Shown here piece by piece: positions 41,749 through 51,230 of a DNA stretch of 64,000 nucleotides. This stretch comes from Helicobacter sp. 16-1353 (lineage in GTDB: Bacteria > Campylobacterota > Campylobacteria > Campylobacterales > Helicobacteraceae), in assembly GCF_003288815.1 (NCBI RefSeq), contig NZ_NHYM01000010.1, positions 1 to 64,000 on the forward strand, read 5' to 3'. Below the pieces are notes generated by a model that was not told the origin of the DNA, made no database searches, and was given only the letters and a program-made list of their open reading frames with translations. Position 1 is the first letter of the stretch. Every line of letters begins with the position of its first letter. The position numbers and the translations under genes were made by a program.

Positions 41749-42699
41749 ATGATAAATATATTTGTAAAGCAAAACTCTCTTGTAAGAAAAGAAATTTATA
41801 AGGATAATGATGATATTTCTATCAAATCTATTCTTTGGCTTGATTTGCTTAATCCCACAATCGCTGAAATATCTTATATTTCTCAAACCTATGATATAGA
41901 GATTCCCACCAAAGAAGAGCGAGAAGAAATTGAGAGTAGTGCGAGATATTGGGAAGATAAGGATTCTATTACGATAAATACTCATTTTTTGATTAAACTT
42001 GGTGAGGAAAGTCTAAAAGATGAAACTATTACATTTTTATTACATAAGAATATATTATTTACCATTAGATATAGTGAATTTAAGATTTTTGATGAGATAG
42101 AGAAACGAGTTCTAGCAAGTCCAAGAAATTTTGAAGATGGATTTGATTTGATTTCTAAGATTTTTGAAGTTCGGGTTGAAAAAGATGCCGATATGATTGA
42201 GAATTTTGCTAGAGATATTCGCTCACTTCGAAAGGGCGTATTTGAGAATATTTATGATTATGATGAGGTTTTGGGTGGGTTGTCGAATCTCCAAGAGATA
42301 AATACAAGGCTTAGGGATTCTCTATTTGATAAAAGACGAGCTCTCACGGCACTTTTAAATAGCAATAAAGTCGATTTTGATGTAAAAACTAATATTACAA
42401 TTATTGTTAAGGATTTAAACTCATTGATTGATTTTTGCGTGGCGAATATGAATGCTTTGGATAATATCCACGCACTTTTTGCTTCGCAAATCAATATCGA
42501 ACAAAATAAAACAATAAAGATTTTCACAGTTGTTACAGTGGCTATGATGCCTCCTACGCTAATTGGCACGATTTATGGTATGAATTTTACACATATGCCG
42601 GAATTAGATTTTACATATAGTTATCCCATTGTTTTATTGGTTATGATTATTTCGACTATTATTCCTATATTGTATTTTAAGAAAAAAGGTTGGTTGTAA
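41749..42699 (+). CDS. corA: CorA-type magnesium/cobalt channel
   Basis: The 316-residue protein has a long cytoplasmic alpha/beta and helical funnel domain. Two C-terminal membrane helices follow, with the selectivity motif [11 protein letters not shown] just after the first, and a basic end (YFKKKGWL). It conducts Mg2+ (possibly Co2+/Ni2+) as a pentamer. The ATG lies 9 bases after the pgk stop. Confidence 0.95.
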   Translation: MINIFVKQNSLVRKEIYKDNDDISIKSILWLDLLNPTIAEISYISQTYDIEIPTKEEREEIESSARYWEDKDSITINTHFLIKLGEESLKDETITFLLHKNILFTIRYSEFKIFDEIEKRVLASPRNFEDGFDLISKIFEVRVEKDADMIENFARDIRSLRKGVFENIYDYDEVLGGLSNLQEINTRLRDSLFDKRRALTALLNSNKVDFDVKTNITIIVKDLNSLIDFCVANMNALDNIHALFASQINIEQNKTIKIFTVVTVAMMPPTLIGTIYGMNFTHMPELDFTYSYPIVLLVMIISTIIPILYFKKKGWL

Positions 42700-42728
42700 T
42701 TTTTTTGATATTTGAGGAGATTTAGAAT

Positions 42729-43481
42729 ATGGATATTATTGCTTCTTTAACAGATTTTAGTTGGCTTAGCTCCCCTAATGCTTGGGCATCGCTTATTACT
42801 CTTACCTTATTGGAGATTGTGCTTGGGATTGATAATATTATTTTTATTGCAATCTTAGTTACAAGGCTTCCAGTATCTCAAAGAGATAGAGCTAGGGTTT
42901 TGGGATTAGGTTTTGCGATGATAACTAGAATCTTATTGCTTATCTCCATTTTTTGGATTATGAAGCTCGTAGAGCCACTTTTTAGCATTTTTGGAATGGA
43001 GTTTTCGGGTAAAGATTTGATTTTAATTGGTGGTGGATTATTTCTAATATGGAAAAGCACACACGAGATTCACTCTCAAATGAATGATGAAAACGATGAA
43101 GATAGTATGCTAAAAAAGGTTGGTAAAGTTGGATTTTTTGGCATATTAATACAAATTGCTATTTTAGATATTGTGTTTTCATTAGATTCTGTGATAACTG
43201 CAGTGGGAATGGCAGAACATTTATTGATTATGATTTTAGCTGTGATTATCGCAGTATTGATTATGATGTTTGCTTCTAAATATATCGCAAGATTTGTTGA
43301 TGAGAATCCTACTATAAAGATTTTGGCATTGGCATTTTTGATACTTGTTGGCGTTACGCTTATCGCTGAGGGCTTGGATTTTCATATATCAAAAGGATAT
43401 ATTTATTTTGCTATGGCATTTTCTCTAGGTGTGGAATCCATAAATATATATATTAGTAAGAAAAACAGAAAACAAAAATAG
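42729..43481 (+). CDS. TerC-family membrane protein
   Basis: The 250-residue integral membrane protein has the TerC signature: LTLLEIVLGIDNIIFIAIL in the first helix, LILIGGGLFLIWKSTHEIH in the third, and DIVFSLDSVITAVGM in the fourth, each with the conserved acidic pair, plus DFHISKGYIYFAMAFS. Seven or so helices are visible. TerC relatives are linked to metal (manganese) export or metalation. It lies 29 bp after corA and may share its transcript. Whether it relates to the TerB-like gene at 13607 is unknown. Confidence 0.88.
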   Translation: MDIIASLTDFSWLSSPNAWASLITLTLLEIVLGIDNIIFIAILVTRLPVSQRDRARVLGLGFAMITRILLLISIFWIMKLVEPLFSIFGMEFSGKDLILIGGGLFLIWKSTHEIHSQMNDENDEDSMLKKVGKVGFFGILIQIAILDIVFSLDSVITAVGMAEHLLIMILAVIIAVLIMMFASKYIARFVDENPTIKILALAFLILVGVTLIAEGLDFHISKGYIYFAMAFSLGVESINIYISKKNRKQK

Positions 43482-43560
43482 TTGTTAATAATAATGCTTA
43501 TTTTTTAATAAAATATGTAGTAGAATTTTAGCTTAATTTTGATTTTATAAAGGGAATAAT

Positions 43561-44667
43561 ATGCAAAGAAGAAAATTTATTAAATTCGCAAGTATTGGGA
43601 GTATAGCAGCAGCTGGGCTTATAGCTGGTTGCAAAAATGATAAAACTAATGAGCATTCTAATACAAATGCAGTTTCTACCAAAAAAGCCACAATAAAAAT
43701 AAAATTAGCTATGACTTGGTCAATCACAATGCCAATTTTAGCTGATACGGTGAAACATTATAAAGAAATAGTAGAAACAATAAGCAATGGAGCAATTGAA
43801 ATTGAGATTTTCCCAGCGGGTAAATTAGTTCCAGCTCTGGGCGTATTTGATGCGGTGAGTGCGGGACAAATTGATGCTTATCATTCTGCACCTTATTATT
43901 GGGAAGGAAAAAATTCAGCTTTTAATATGTTTTCTGGGATTCCCTTTGGAATGATAGATTCCGAGATGAATGCGTGGTATATGTTTGGCGATGGAATGGA
44001 CTTGTGGCGAGAAGTCGCAGCGAAATATAATCTCTATCCAATGTTAGGCGGTGCTACAAGCATACAAATGGCTGGTTGGTATAAGAAAGAGATGAACTCT
44101 GTGAGCGATTTTAATGGGCTTCAAATTAGAATGGTTGGTGTTGCTGCGGCAGTTTTAAGAAAGCTTGGTGCGGCTACTAAGATAACTCCGGGTGCTGAAA
44201 TAGTCCCTGCATTGGAAAGAGGTAATTTGGATGCTGCTGAGTGGGTTTCTCCTGCATTTGATAAAGATTTGGGAATCCATAAGGTTGCAAAATATTATTA
44301 TACGCCTTGGCAAGAAGCGGGTTCAATCACAGAATTTGTTTTCAATAAAGCAAAATTTGAGAGTTATCCAAAAGAAGTTCGTGATATTTTAGAATTTGCA
44401 AGTATAGAATCTCATACTTTTATGACATCTTTAGGGCAGTATAAAAATGCAAAAGCATTAGAGGATTTAATAAAAGAAGGAACAATAGTAAAAACATTTT
44501 CAAATGATATTATAGCTGCTTTCAAAAAAGCGTTAAAAGAAGTTTTAGATGAAGAAAGTAGCAAAAATAAGGATTTTGAGAAAGTTTTAAAAAGTTATCA
44601 AAACTCACAAAAAGAACAAGCAAAATGGACAGATTCTAGCCTAAAGGCATATTTAGATATACGATGA
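43561..44667 (+). CDS. TRAP-type substrate-binding lipoprotein
   Basis: The 368-residue product begins with a twin-arginine-like MQRRKFIKFAS and a lipobox LIAGC (Cys 24). The DctP/TakP fold follows: LAMTWSITMPILADT, VETISNGAIEIEIFPAGKLVPALGVFDAVSAGQIDAYHSAPYYW in separate conserved blocks, the Arg of GLQIRMVG, and LERGNLDAAEWV. It would bind a carboxylate, probably an oxo-acid, in the periplasm. TRAP membrane subunits (DctQM) are not in the window, so it is an orphan here. It overlaps the next gene by 4 bases (ATGA). Confidence 0.85.
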   Translation: MQRRKFIKFASIGSIAAAGLIAGCKNDKTNEHSNTNAVSTKKATIKIKLAMTWSITMPILADTVKHYKEIVETISNGAIEIEIFPAGKLVPALGVFDAVSAGQIDAYHSAPYYWEGKNSAFNMFSGIPFGMIDSEMNAWYMFGDGMDLWREVAAKYNLYPMLGGATSIQMAGWYKKEMNSVSDFNGLQIRMVGVAAAVLRKLGAATKITPGAEIVPALERGNLDAAEWVSPAFDKDLGIHKVAKYYYTPWQEAGSITEFVFNKAKFESYPKEVRDILEFASIESHTFMTSLGQYKNAKALEDLIKEGTIVKTFSNDIIAAFKKALKEVLDEESSKNKDFEKVLKSYQNSQKEQAKWTDSSLKAYLDIR

Positions 44668-45575
44668 ATATAGTCTTTGGTCCCATTATATCAAGAAGAT
44701 TTGGAATCTCGCTTGGAGTGGATTTATCACCTTATAAAAAGCAATGCAATTTTGATTGTGTTTATTGTGAATTATCCTATGCTAGGCGAGTTTCAAGCTT
44801 TGAGCAGATTCTACCATTAAGCGATTTACTTAAAGCCACAAAAGATGCATTAAACATTCACAAAAATATCAACTACCTAACTATCACTGCAAATGGTGAG
44901 CCTACACTCTATCCATATTTAGAGGAATTTATAAACGAAATTAAGCCATTTATCCCAAAAAATGCAAAAAGCCTTATTCTAAGTAATGGTTCGCTTTTTG
45001 GAGAATCTAAGATTCAGCGAGCATTAGGGCATTTTGATGTGGTAAAATTTAGTTTAGATTCTGGGGAATCTAAGAGTTTTAAGAAAGTAGACCGCCCACT
45101 TAAGAATCTAAGCTTAGAATCTATTAAAAAAGGCATAGAAAGCTATGCGAAGATTCGCCAAAATATGCTTATTTGCGAGGTTTTAATCGTAAAAGATATA
45201 AATGATAATGAATATTCCATACTTCCATTAGTTGAGTTTTTAAAAGAAATAAAGGTAGATAGAATCGACCTAAGCACGATTGATAGACCGCCGGCATATA
45301 ATGTCAAAGCATTATCTTATATGCAATTGCAAGAGATTAGTAAGCTATTCAAAGGCTTATTTGTAAGTCTCCCACAAAGAAAGCAAATGGATAATATGGA
45401 ATTACTTAGTTTATCTAAAGATGAGATTTTAGATTTACTTAAAAAGCGTCCAATTGATATAAAAGAAATATATAATATACTCGATGAAAGCAGTGTGGCA
45501 CTAGTGAAAGAGATGTTAGGAGAGAAAAAAATTAGTATAAAAACTATGGGCTTAATTGATTTTTATACACTTTAA
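44664..45575 (+). CDS. Radical SAM protein
   Basis: The 303-residue protein has the cluster-binding motif CNFDCVYC at residues 28-35 after VFGPIISRRFGISLGVDLSP, then TITANGEPTLYPYLEE and KFSLDSG, typical of the radical SAM family COG0731. The C-terminal 60 residues (LLKKRPIDIKEI, SVALVKEMLGEKKISIKT) look like a small winged-helix part. The reaction is unknown. Translational coupling to the TRAP binding protein is probably incidental operon packing. Confidence 0.85.
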   Translation: MNIVFGPIISRRFGISLGVDLSPYKKQCNFDCVYCELSYARRVSSFEQILPLSDLLKATKDALNIHKNINYLTITANGEPTLYPYLEEFINEIKPFIPKNAKSLILSNGSLFGESKIQRALGHFDVVKFSLDSGESKSFKKVDRPLKNLSLESIKKGIESYAKIRQNMLICEVLIVKDINDNEYSILPLVEFLKEIKVDRIDLSTIDRPPAYNVKALSYMQLQEISKLFKGLFVSLPQRKQMDNMELLSLSKDEILDLLKKRPIDIKEIYNILDESSVALVKEMLGEKKISIKTMGLIDFYTL

Positions 45576-45612
45576 ATTATAATTCATAAAACTTTTTATA
45601 AAGGGATTTAAG

Positions 45613-46269
45613 ATGGGTTTATTTGACAAAATATTTGGTAAGAAAGAAGAAGAGATAGTAGAGCCTAAGAAAAAATATGAAGGTAATTTTTTCAATATTT
45701 CTAGGTCTGGCAGTGTAGATGATGTAAGATTGGCTATTAAAGAAGGTGCGAATATTTTTGATAAAAATGACGAGTGGTGCACCCCCTTGATGTTTGCTGC
45801 GGAAGAAAATAACGACCCAGAAGTAATAAAAGAAATATTAAAAGCTGGGGCGATTTTAGAGTTTAAAACGAAAGGTGGAGCAACTCCGCTAATGGGGGCA
45901 GCACAGAAAAACCCAAATCCAGAAGTTTTACAAGCTCTAATAGACGCAGGAGCAGATGTAAATAAGGTAAATGATATAGGATTTACGCCACTTATTTATG
46001 CTGCGACTTTTAATAATAACCCAGAATTTATAAGAAGATTGGTTAAAGCTGGTGCAGATATTAACTATGCGAATAAATTAGGATATTCTGCTTTTATCTA
46101 TGCTGCATTGAATAATAAAAATGTGGAGATTTTGAAAACTTTGCTTGAGTTAGGTGCTAATCCAAATCAAAGAGATGTAAATGGATTACGAGCTATCGAG
46201 CATTTAGAAAAAGAAGCAAATTATAAAGATAATGAGATTTATAAATTTATTCATTCATTGTATTCGTAA
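45613..46269 (+). CDS. Ankyrin-repeat protein
   Basis: The 218-residue protein has a short basic/acidic head (FDKIFGKKEEEIVEPKKK) and four to five ankyrin repeats of about 33-36 residues, for example TPLMFAAEENNDPEVIKEIL, TPLMGAAQKNPNPEVLQALI, TPLIYAATFNNNPEFIRRLV and SAFIYAALNNKNVEILKTLL. No signal peptide is visible, so it is probably a cytoplasmic protein-binding module. The partner is unknown. Confidence 0.88.
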   Translation: MGLFDKIFGKKEEEIVEPKKKYEGNFFNISRSGSVDDVRLAIKEGANIFDKNDEWCTPLMFAAEENNDPEVIKEILKAGAILEFKTKGGATPLMGAAQKNPNPEVLQALIDAGADVNKVNDIGFTPLIYAATFNNNPEFIRRLVKAGADINYANKLGYSAFIYAALNNKNVEILKTLLELGANPNQRDVNGLRAIEHLEKEANYKDNEIYKFIHSLYS

Positions 46270-46344
46270 GCCCTGAATAACTATAAAATAACGAGATTAA
46301 ATATTGACTTTAATTTCGTTTTGAATTATAATTTTACTTTTTAT

Positions 46345-46419
46345 TCCGGATTAGCTCAGCGGTAGAGTAGGTGGCTGTTAACCACTTGGTCGTAGGTTCG
46401 AATCCTACATCCGGAGCCA
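46345..46419 (+). tRNA. tRNA-Asn (anticodon GTT)
   Basis: Acceptor TCCGGAT pairs with ATCCGGA, the loop CTGTTAA contains GTT, the T arm is GTAGGTTCGAATCCTAC, and CCA is encoded. It is 75 bases long. Confidence 0.97.
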
Positions 46420-46451
46420 CTACATTATTTGCGGAGCCACTACATTATTTG
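46412..46451 (+). repeat. 20-bp tandem duplication of the tRNA-Asn 3' end
   Basis: CGGAGCCACTACATTATTTG occurs at 46412-46431 and again at 46432-46451, then continues TGGAG. The unit starts inside the acceptor strand of the tRNA. A tRNA-end duplication resembles an old att site, but no integrase or foreign genes follow. Confidence 0.8.
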
Positions 46452-46566
46452 TGGAGTTATTCGCAGATTTATTTCACTTTATTTTAGATTCTAATATTTT
46501 GCTACATTTTTCTACTAGATTCCACATAATTAAAATACTAATAATTCTACTTATATTTTGTTTGGT

Positions 46567-46572
46567 TATAAT
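46567..46572 (+). promoter_or_regulatory. -10 box of asd
   Basis: TATAAT in the context ttggTTATAATAATAC, 32 bases before the ATG at 46604. The DNA upstream is T-rich; no -35 consensus is seen. Confidence 0.5.
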
Positions 46573-46603
46573 AATACTTTTAAAATGATTTATGGGATTT
46601 ACA

Positions 46604-47629
46604 ATGAAAGAATTTATAGTTGCTATTGTTGGTGCTAGCGGTGCTGTTGGCGAAGAGATTATTAGTATTTTAGAAGAGCAGAATTTTCCTATCAAAAAGC
46701 TTATTCCATTAGCTAGTAAAAGAAGTGTAGGTAAGGAAATAATATTTAAAGGAGATAGGATTCCTATACAGGAAACTACTCATACAATATTTAAAGATGA
46801 AAATATAGAAATTGCATTTTTTTCTGCAGGTGGTAGTGTAAGTAGTGAGTTTGTTCCTAGTGCTACAGATTCTGGGGCTTTAGTGATTGATAATACAAGT
46901 CATTTTAGAATGCATGAAAATGTCCCACTTGTCGTTCCTGAAGTAAATCCAGATGATATAAAACTATGGAAAAATAGCGGAATAATAGCAAATCCAAATT
47001 GCTCTACCATACAAATGGTTCAAGTTCTCTCTCCTTTGCATAAACAATTTAATATAAAAAGAGTTGATGTAAGCACTTATCAAGCAGTTAGTGGTGCAGG
47101 GAAAAAAGGAATGGAATCGCTTATAAACGAAACAAAAGATTTTATAAATGGAGATGAAAAAGCAAAGATTGGTGTATTCCCGCATAAAATCGCATTTAAT
47201 CTTATCCCGCAAATTGATATTTTTTTAGATAATAGCTATACAAAAGAAGAAATGAAAATGATAAAAGAGACATCTAAGATTATGCATTCTAATTTTGAGA
47301 TAAGTGCCACTTGCGTTCGTGTGCCTGTCCTTAGAAGTCATAGTGAAGCCATTAGTATAAGATTTGATAAAAAAGTTTCCCCAAATGAGATTCGGGAAGT
47401 TCTAAATAATGCAGAAAACATCATAGTTATTGATGATATAAATCATAGCAAATATCCTATGCCCTCACTTGCGACAATGAGCGATAATACTTTTGTAGGC
47501 AGAATAAGAAGTGATTATTTTGATAAGAATACTATTCATCTTTTTTGTGTGGCTGACCAAATTCGAGTAGGGGCTGCGACAAATGCAGTTCGCATAGCTA
47601 AAAAGTGGCTAGATATAGGACTAAAATAA
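46604..47629 (+). CDS. asd: Aspartate-semialdehyde dehydrogenase
   Basis: Asd makes aspartate semialdehyde for lysine/diaminopimelate, threonine and methionine. The 341-residue protein has VAIVGASGAVGEEI, FFSAGGSVS, DNTSHFRMHENVPLVVPEVN, the active-site Cys in NPNCSTIQMV, the Gln motif YQAVSGAGKKGME, and RVPVLRSHSEAIS. The frame is open 12 bases upstream (ATG 46592), but homologous proteins start at about MKEFIVAIVG, so 46604 is preferred. Confidence 0.95.
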   Translation: MKEFIVAIVGASGAVGEEIISILEEQNFPIKKLIPLASKRSVGKEIIFKGDRIPIQETTHTIFKDENIEIAFFSAGGSVSSEFVPSATDSGALVIDNTSHFRMHENVPLVVPEVNPDDIKLWKNSGIIANPNCSTIQMVQVLSPLHKQFNIKRVDVSTYQAVSGAGKKGMESLINETKDFINGDEKAKIGVFPHKIAFNLIPQIDIFLDNSYTKEEMKMIKETSKIMHSNFEISATCVRVPVLRSHSEAISIRFDKKVSPNEIREVLNNAENIIVIDDINHSKYPMPSLATMSDNTFVGRIRSDYFDKNTIHLFCVADQIRVGAATNAVRIAKKWLDIGLK

Positions 47630-47740
47630 TTTTTGTTATTAATTCGTTAATTAAAATTTATTCTTTATTTACTTTATATTAACATTGTATTATTATTTAA
47701 AAATTGCCGATTATAAGGTATTATTTTAATATAAATTATG

Positions 47741-47757
47741 CTAGACTACTAGTCTAG
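47741..47757. promoter_or_regulatory. Perfect inverted repeat upstream of the fadL-like gene
   Basis: CTAGACT-act-AGTCTAG is a 7-3-7 palindrome 44 bases before the TTG start. It has no T-run and is too short for a terminator, so an operator site is plausible. No matching copy was noticed elsewhere in the window. Confidence 0.4.
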
Positions 47758-47800
47758 TAATTTTATTTATAATTTGGATTAAATATTTAAGGATGGAGTT

Positions 47801-50116
47801 TTGATATTAAGTTTTAATAATCAAAAAGTTAAGATTCTAGTCTTATTTTTGTTTTTTTTATCTTTAAATACTTTAAAAGCATCTGGATTTAAGATAAATG
47901 AGCAAAGCTTAAAATCTATAGCCTTAAGTTCAGCTTATGTTGCGGCGGCTTATGGGGCAGATTCTAGCTATTTCAATCCTGCAAATATGGGCTTTTTAGA
48001 TGGAGTTAGAGAGGATAGACACGATTTAGAAATCGCCCTAACGGCAATCTATATCCCCGGCTTTAAGTTTAGCACAGATACCACTAAAAAAAGTTTGGGT
48101 GATGGCTCGATAAATTGGGGTTTAACTTCAGAAACTACTATGCATGTTCCGCTAAATGATACGATTATGAATCTTGCCACTGCTGTTGGTGTAAATCTAA
48201 ATTCCTTAAAAGACCCGATAATAATGGAGCACGGAGGCACAGGCAATACAAACCAACACGGGACTTTAGGCTATGTGCAAGAGGGTGCGGTAGTGCCGGG
48301 CTCTGCTGATACGACCATTTTCCCTGTGCCAAAGATTTTTTATAAAAGCAAAAGTTTTCTAAATGCTGGAGGCGGTGGATTTAATGTCGGTGTAGCATTT
48401 ACAGCTCCCAGCGGACTTGCAATGACTTGGAATGGCGAGGCAGGGGCATTCCTAAAAGATGTTATGATTGCTATGGTAGAGCTTTCTCCGGCGATTAGCT
48501 ATCAATTCCGTGAAATTATTGGTATTGGTATAAGCCCTAGAATCCTTTATGGAATGGGAAATTTTAATAATACCGTGTATGTGCCATTAAATGGAAATGT
48601 TTTGACGAACTTACAAGGCTATGATGAGATTCCAGAAGATATGATTCCAGCAGCTATGCAGGAGTTAATTTATGCAGTGAATACAACTACCGGACTTGCG
48701 GGGTTTGCAGGGCTTTTTGTAGGTGGCGGGGCACACTACAATAATACCTTGCGTTATCAAATGCCGACTTTATTTTCCCCTGAAGCGTGGTTTGGTATGC
48801 CTTCGGTTGATTATTTAGGCGACCCTCACAATGTAAAAGCGTATAATGCAAAAGTAGCAGAGGTAAATGCCACAATTAAGGCAAATTGGAGTCATTATCA
48901 AAATGAATGGGAAAAAGGAAATTTAGACTGGCGGTATAATGATAAAACTTGCGTTTCTCAAACTGCAATCTGCTTACCAACGGGATTTAATCCTGTGCCA
49001 AATCAATCCTATACGACCAAAATCCCTAATGGAGAGCATTCAAGCTATCAAGCATATAAATTCGTAAATGGTGTAAATTACTGCATACAGAATGGCTACT
49101 CAACTAGCTGGGGTTATGGCTGTCAACATTTAGGTGATACTATGGCTAAGGCAAAGCGATTAGGGGCGTATGTAAACTGCTACACAGGGACATTCTACGA
49201 TTTTAATGGCAATTTACAAACTAGTAATCCCGGACCTTGCTCCTACCCATCGCCCACTGAAACAGACGCCGATGGTGCTCCAAGGGGTTATCTTCCGCTA
49301 ATGGACGCTAAGCAACTAGCCGAAGCCTTTGGAATGGGGAATATGGATATTTCTACGGCTTTACGCGGTTCTACGAAAGTCGACCAAAAAAGTAATGGCA
49401 CGGATTTAGCTTTTGGCTATAGAGCAGGAGTTACAGTTCGTCCATTGAATTTTAAAAATTATTCGCTTACCATTAGCGGGGTTTTTGACTCTCCTGTTAA
49501 ATTTAACTTTAAAGGAAAGCTCGATGCCACGACTTACATTGGTGGTAGTATTGGCGATATAAATATGAAAGCTGACTTAAATCTACTAACTCAGCTCCCT
49601 GCACAGCTTAAGATTGGTATAGCACAGAGATTCTATCGTCTTACCTTAGAGCTTGTGTATGAGCGTATTTGGTGGGCAGAGGGCAAGAAGTTTGATTTTG
49701 CTTTTTCGAATCCTACATTTACCGCACTTGACCCAACTAGTATAATCGCATCTTTTTCAAAAGAACAGATAGAAAGTATGATGAATCTAGCGAATTATGA
49801 TGCTGTTGCTATGGGGAATGGCTGGAAGAATACTAATGCATATAGAGTTGGTGTGAGTTATAGATTTGATGGAGGGACTGTTATAATGGCTAGTGCCGCA
49901 TATGATGAAAGCCCCGTCCCACAAGACCAAATTGGCATACCAGATAGCACGGCATATGTATTTGGCGGGGGTATTAATATTCCTATTACGAAAAATCTAA
50001 GTTTAGGTGCTTCAGCTACAATATATTTAAAAGATGGCTCAAAAAGCATCTATCAATCCCAAGATGGAATGGGAAAACTTATACTTGCTAATGTTTCAAT
50101 GGGGTATTCTTGGTAA
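47801..50116 (+). CDS. FadL/OmpP1-family outer-membrane transport protein with large Cys-rich insertion
   Basis: The 771-residue product begins at TTG (AAGGATGGAG upstream), has a signal peptide (about 1-28) and then the FadL N-terminal plug pattern GFKINEQSLKSIALSSAYVAAAYGADSSYFNPANMGFL. The C-terminal half has barrel strands such as FGYRAGVTVRPLNF, YRVGVSYRFDGGTVIMASAAYDESPVP and LSLGASATIYL, ending in an aromatic (GYSW). FadL proteins take up long-chain fatty acids or hydrophobic compounds and have about 420-460 residues. Here some 300 extra residues include a segment (about 383-483) with six Cys, probably an exposed disulfide-stabilised loop. Confidence 0.82.
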   Translation: MILSFNNQKVKILVLFLFFLSLNTLKASGFKINEQSLKSIALSSAYVAAAYGADSSYFNPANMGFLDGVREDRHDLEIALTAIYIPGFKFSTDTTKKSLGDGSINWGLTSETTMHVPLNDTIMNLATAVGVNLNSLKDPIIMEHGGTGNTNQHGTLGYVQEGAVVPGSADTTIFPVPKIFYKSKSFLNAGGGGFNVGVAFTAPSGLAMTWNGEAGAFLKDVMIAMVELSPAISYQFREIIGIGISPRILYGMGNFNNTVYVPLNGNVLTNLQGYDEIPEDMIPAAMQELIYAVNTTTGLAGFAGLFVGGGAHYNNTLRYQMPTLFSPEAWFGMPSVDYLGDPHNVKAYNAKVAEVNATIKANWSHYQNEWEKGNLDWRYNDKTCVSQTAICLPTGFNPVPNQSYTTKIPNGEHSSYQAYKFVNGVNYCIQNGYSTSWGYGCQHLGDTMAKAKRLGAYVNCYTGTFYDFNGNLQTSNPGPCSYPSPTETDADGAPRGYLPLMDAKQLAEAFGMGNMDISTALRGSTKVDQKSNGTDLAFGYRAGVTVRPLNFKNYSLTISGVFDSPVKFNFKGKLDATTYIGGSIGDINMKADLNLLTQLPAQLKIGIAQRFYRLTLELVYERIWWAEGKKFDFAFSNPTFTALDPTSIIASFSKEQIESMMNLANYDAVAMGNGWKNTNAYRVGVSYRFDGGTVIMASAAYDESPVPQDQIGIPDSTAYVFGGGINIPITKNLSLGASATIYLKDGSKSIYQSQDGMGKLILANVSMGYSW

Positions 50117-50208
50117 GGAATTAAAGCCTAAAGGGAATTAAATCGCATAGTTTCCATCTAGCTATGGTAGTTGTGTAATCTATAAATTTTGTATGCAATT
50201 TTTAGATA

Positions 50209-51228
50209 TTATTTTATTGCTTTATAGATATATCTTACAAATTCATAGATTCCTAGTTTTTTCAATAATGGCTCGATTATATCTCTTTTATAGGAATAAT
50301 ATGCTTTATAGAGATTTTTTTGGATTCTGGAATCTAGCTCTAGATTCTCCACCATTTGCGGACAAAAATCATCTACCAACTTTTGATTCTGCCATATTTC
50401 ATCAACCCCACAATGCTCTCCCCTCCCATCAAATCCACGATTAACTGAAAGCGATTTAATTGGATAGAGCGTAAATTGATAGGGTTTATTATTTAGTTGA
50501 TTTTTAAACATATTGTAGCAATTCATAACATCGCCATATTTTTTGTTTTTTTCTAGCATATCCTTTAGAATTGGTAGCATATGCTTTGAGATACTATTAA
50601 AAGCCTTTATTTGTTTTTTATCGCTTAAAAATTCCGCTAGTCCGGGCAAATTATAATCAATTGATTCATATCTATCTTTCCACATCGCAGAGCCCCACGG
50701 AGAATACATCTTTCCTAAATACACATCGTAGGGATAATTCTTAGGAATGATTGGCTTGTAGTGCGTGTGAGATGCGATTGAAAATATTCGTTTATCATTT
50801 TGATAGAAATCCAATGCTAGATTCATATATTCTAAGAATCTATTTGATAGTAAAATATCATCTTCAAAAACGATGATTTTATTATGCTTTGTAAATATAT
50901 ATTGTATCGCATCACTAACGGAATCAAAACTCCCCTTATTTTTCTCCCAAAAGATTCCCTCCACTTTTTTAAATCCACTAATATTTTTTATAAATGTGCG
51001 GATTTGCTCTATTGTGGCTTTGTGGGATTCATCATAGGCGTAATCCGAAACTATATATAGATGTGTATGTTGGCTTAAACAATTATTTTTAAGCGAAATA
51101 ATGGCATTTTGCAAGGAATCTAATCTATCATATACTGTGATTAATACGGGAGAGAGATTCTCTAGATTGGCTATATTTGCATTATAAAAGCTAGAATCTT
51201 CTAGATTATTTTGTATCGCTTTTTTCAT
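50209..51228 (-). CDS. Glycosyltransferase (GT2/GNT-I-like)
   Basis: The 339-residue protein has NLSPVLITVYDRLDSLQNAI at the N-terminus. The acidic metal/nucleotide-sugar motif IIVFEDDILLSNRF is near residue 120. YSPWGSAMWKDRYE and SLSVNRGFDGRGEHCG follow further on, resembling glycosyltransferases that act on surface glycans (LOS, capsule or glycoprotein). Donor and acceptor are unknown. ATG 51228 is used; a TTG two codons upstream is possible. Its start overlaps the end of the GHKL remnant. Confidence 0.8.
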   Translation of the reverse strand: MKKAIQNNLEDSSFYNANIANLENLSPVLITVYDRLDSLQNAIISLKNNCLSQHTHLYIVSDYAYDESHKATIEQIRTFIKNISGFKKVEGIFWEKNKGSFDSVSDAIQYIFTKHNKIIVFEDDILLSNRFLEYMNLALDFYQNDKRIFSIASHTHYKPIIPKNYPYDVYLGKMYSPWGSAMWKDRYESIDYNLPGLAEFLSDKKQIKAFNSISKHMLPILKDMLEKNKKYGDVMNCYNMFKNQLNNKPYQFTLYPIKSLSVNRGFDGRGEHCGVDEIWQNQKLVDDFCPQMVENLELDSRIQKNLYKAYYSYKRDIIEPLLKKLGIYEFVRYIYKAIK

Positions 51229-51230
51229 AC

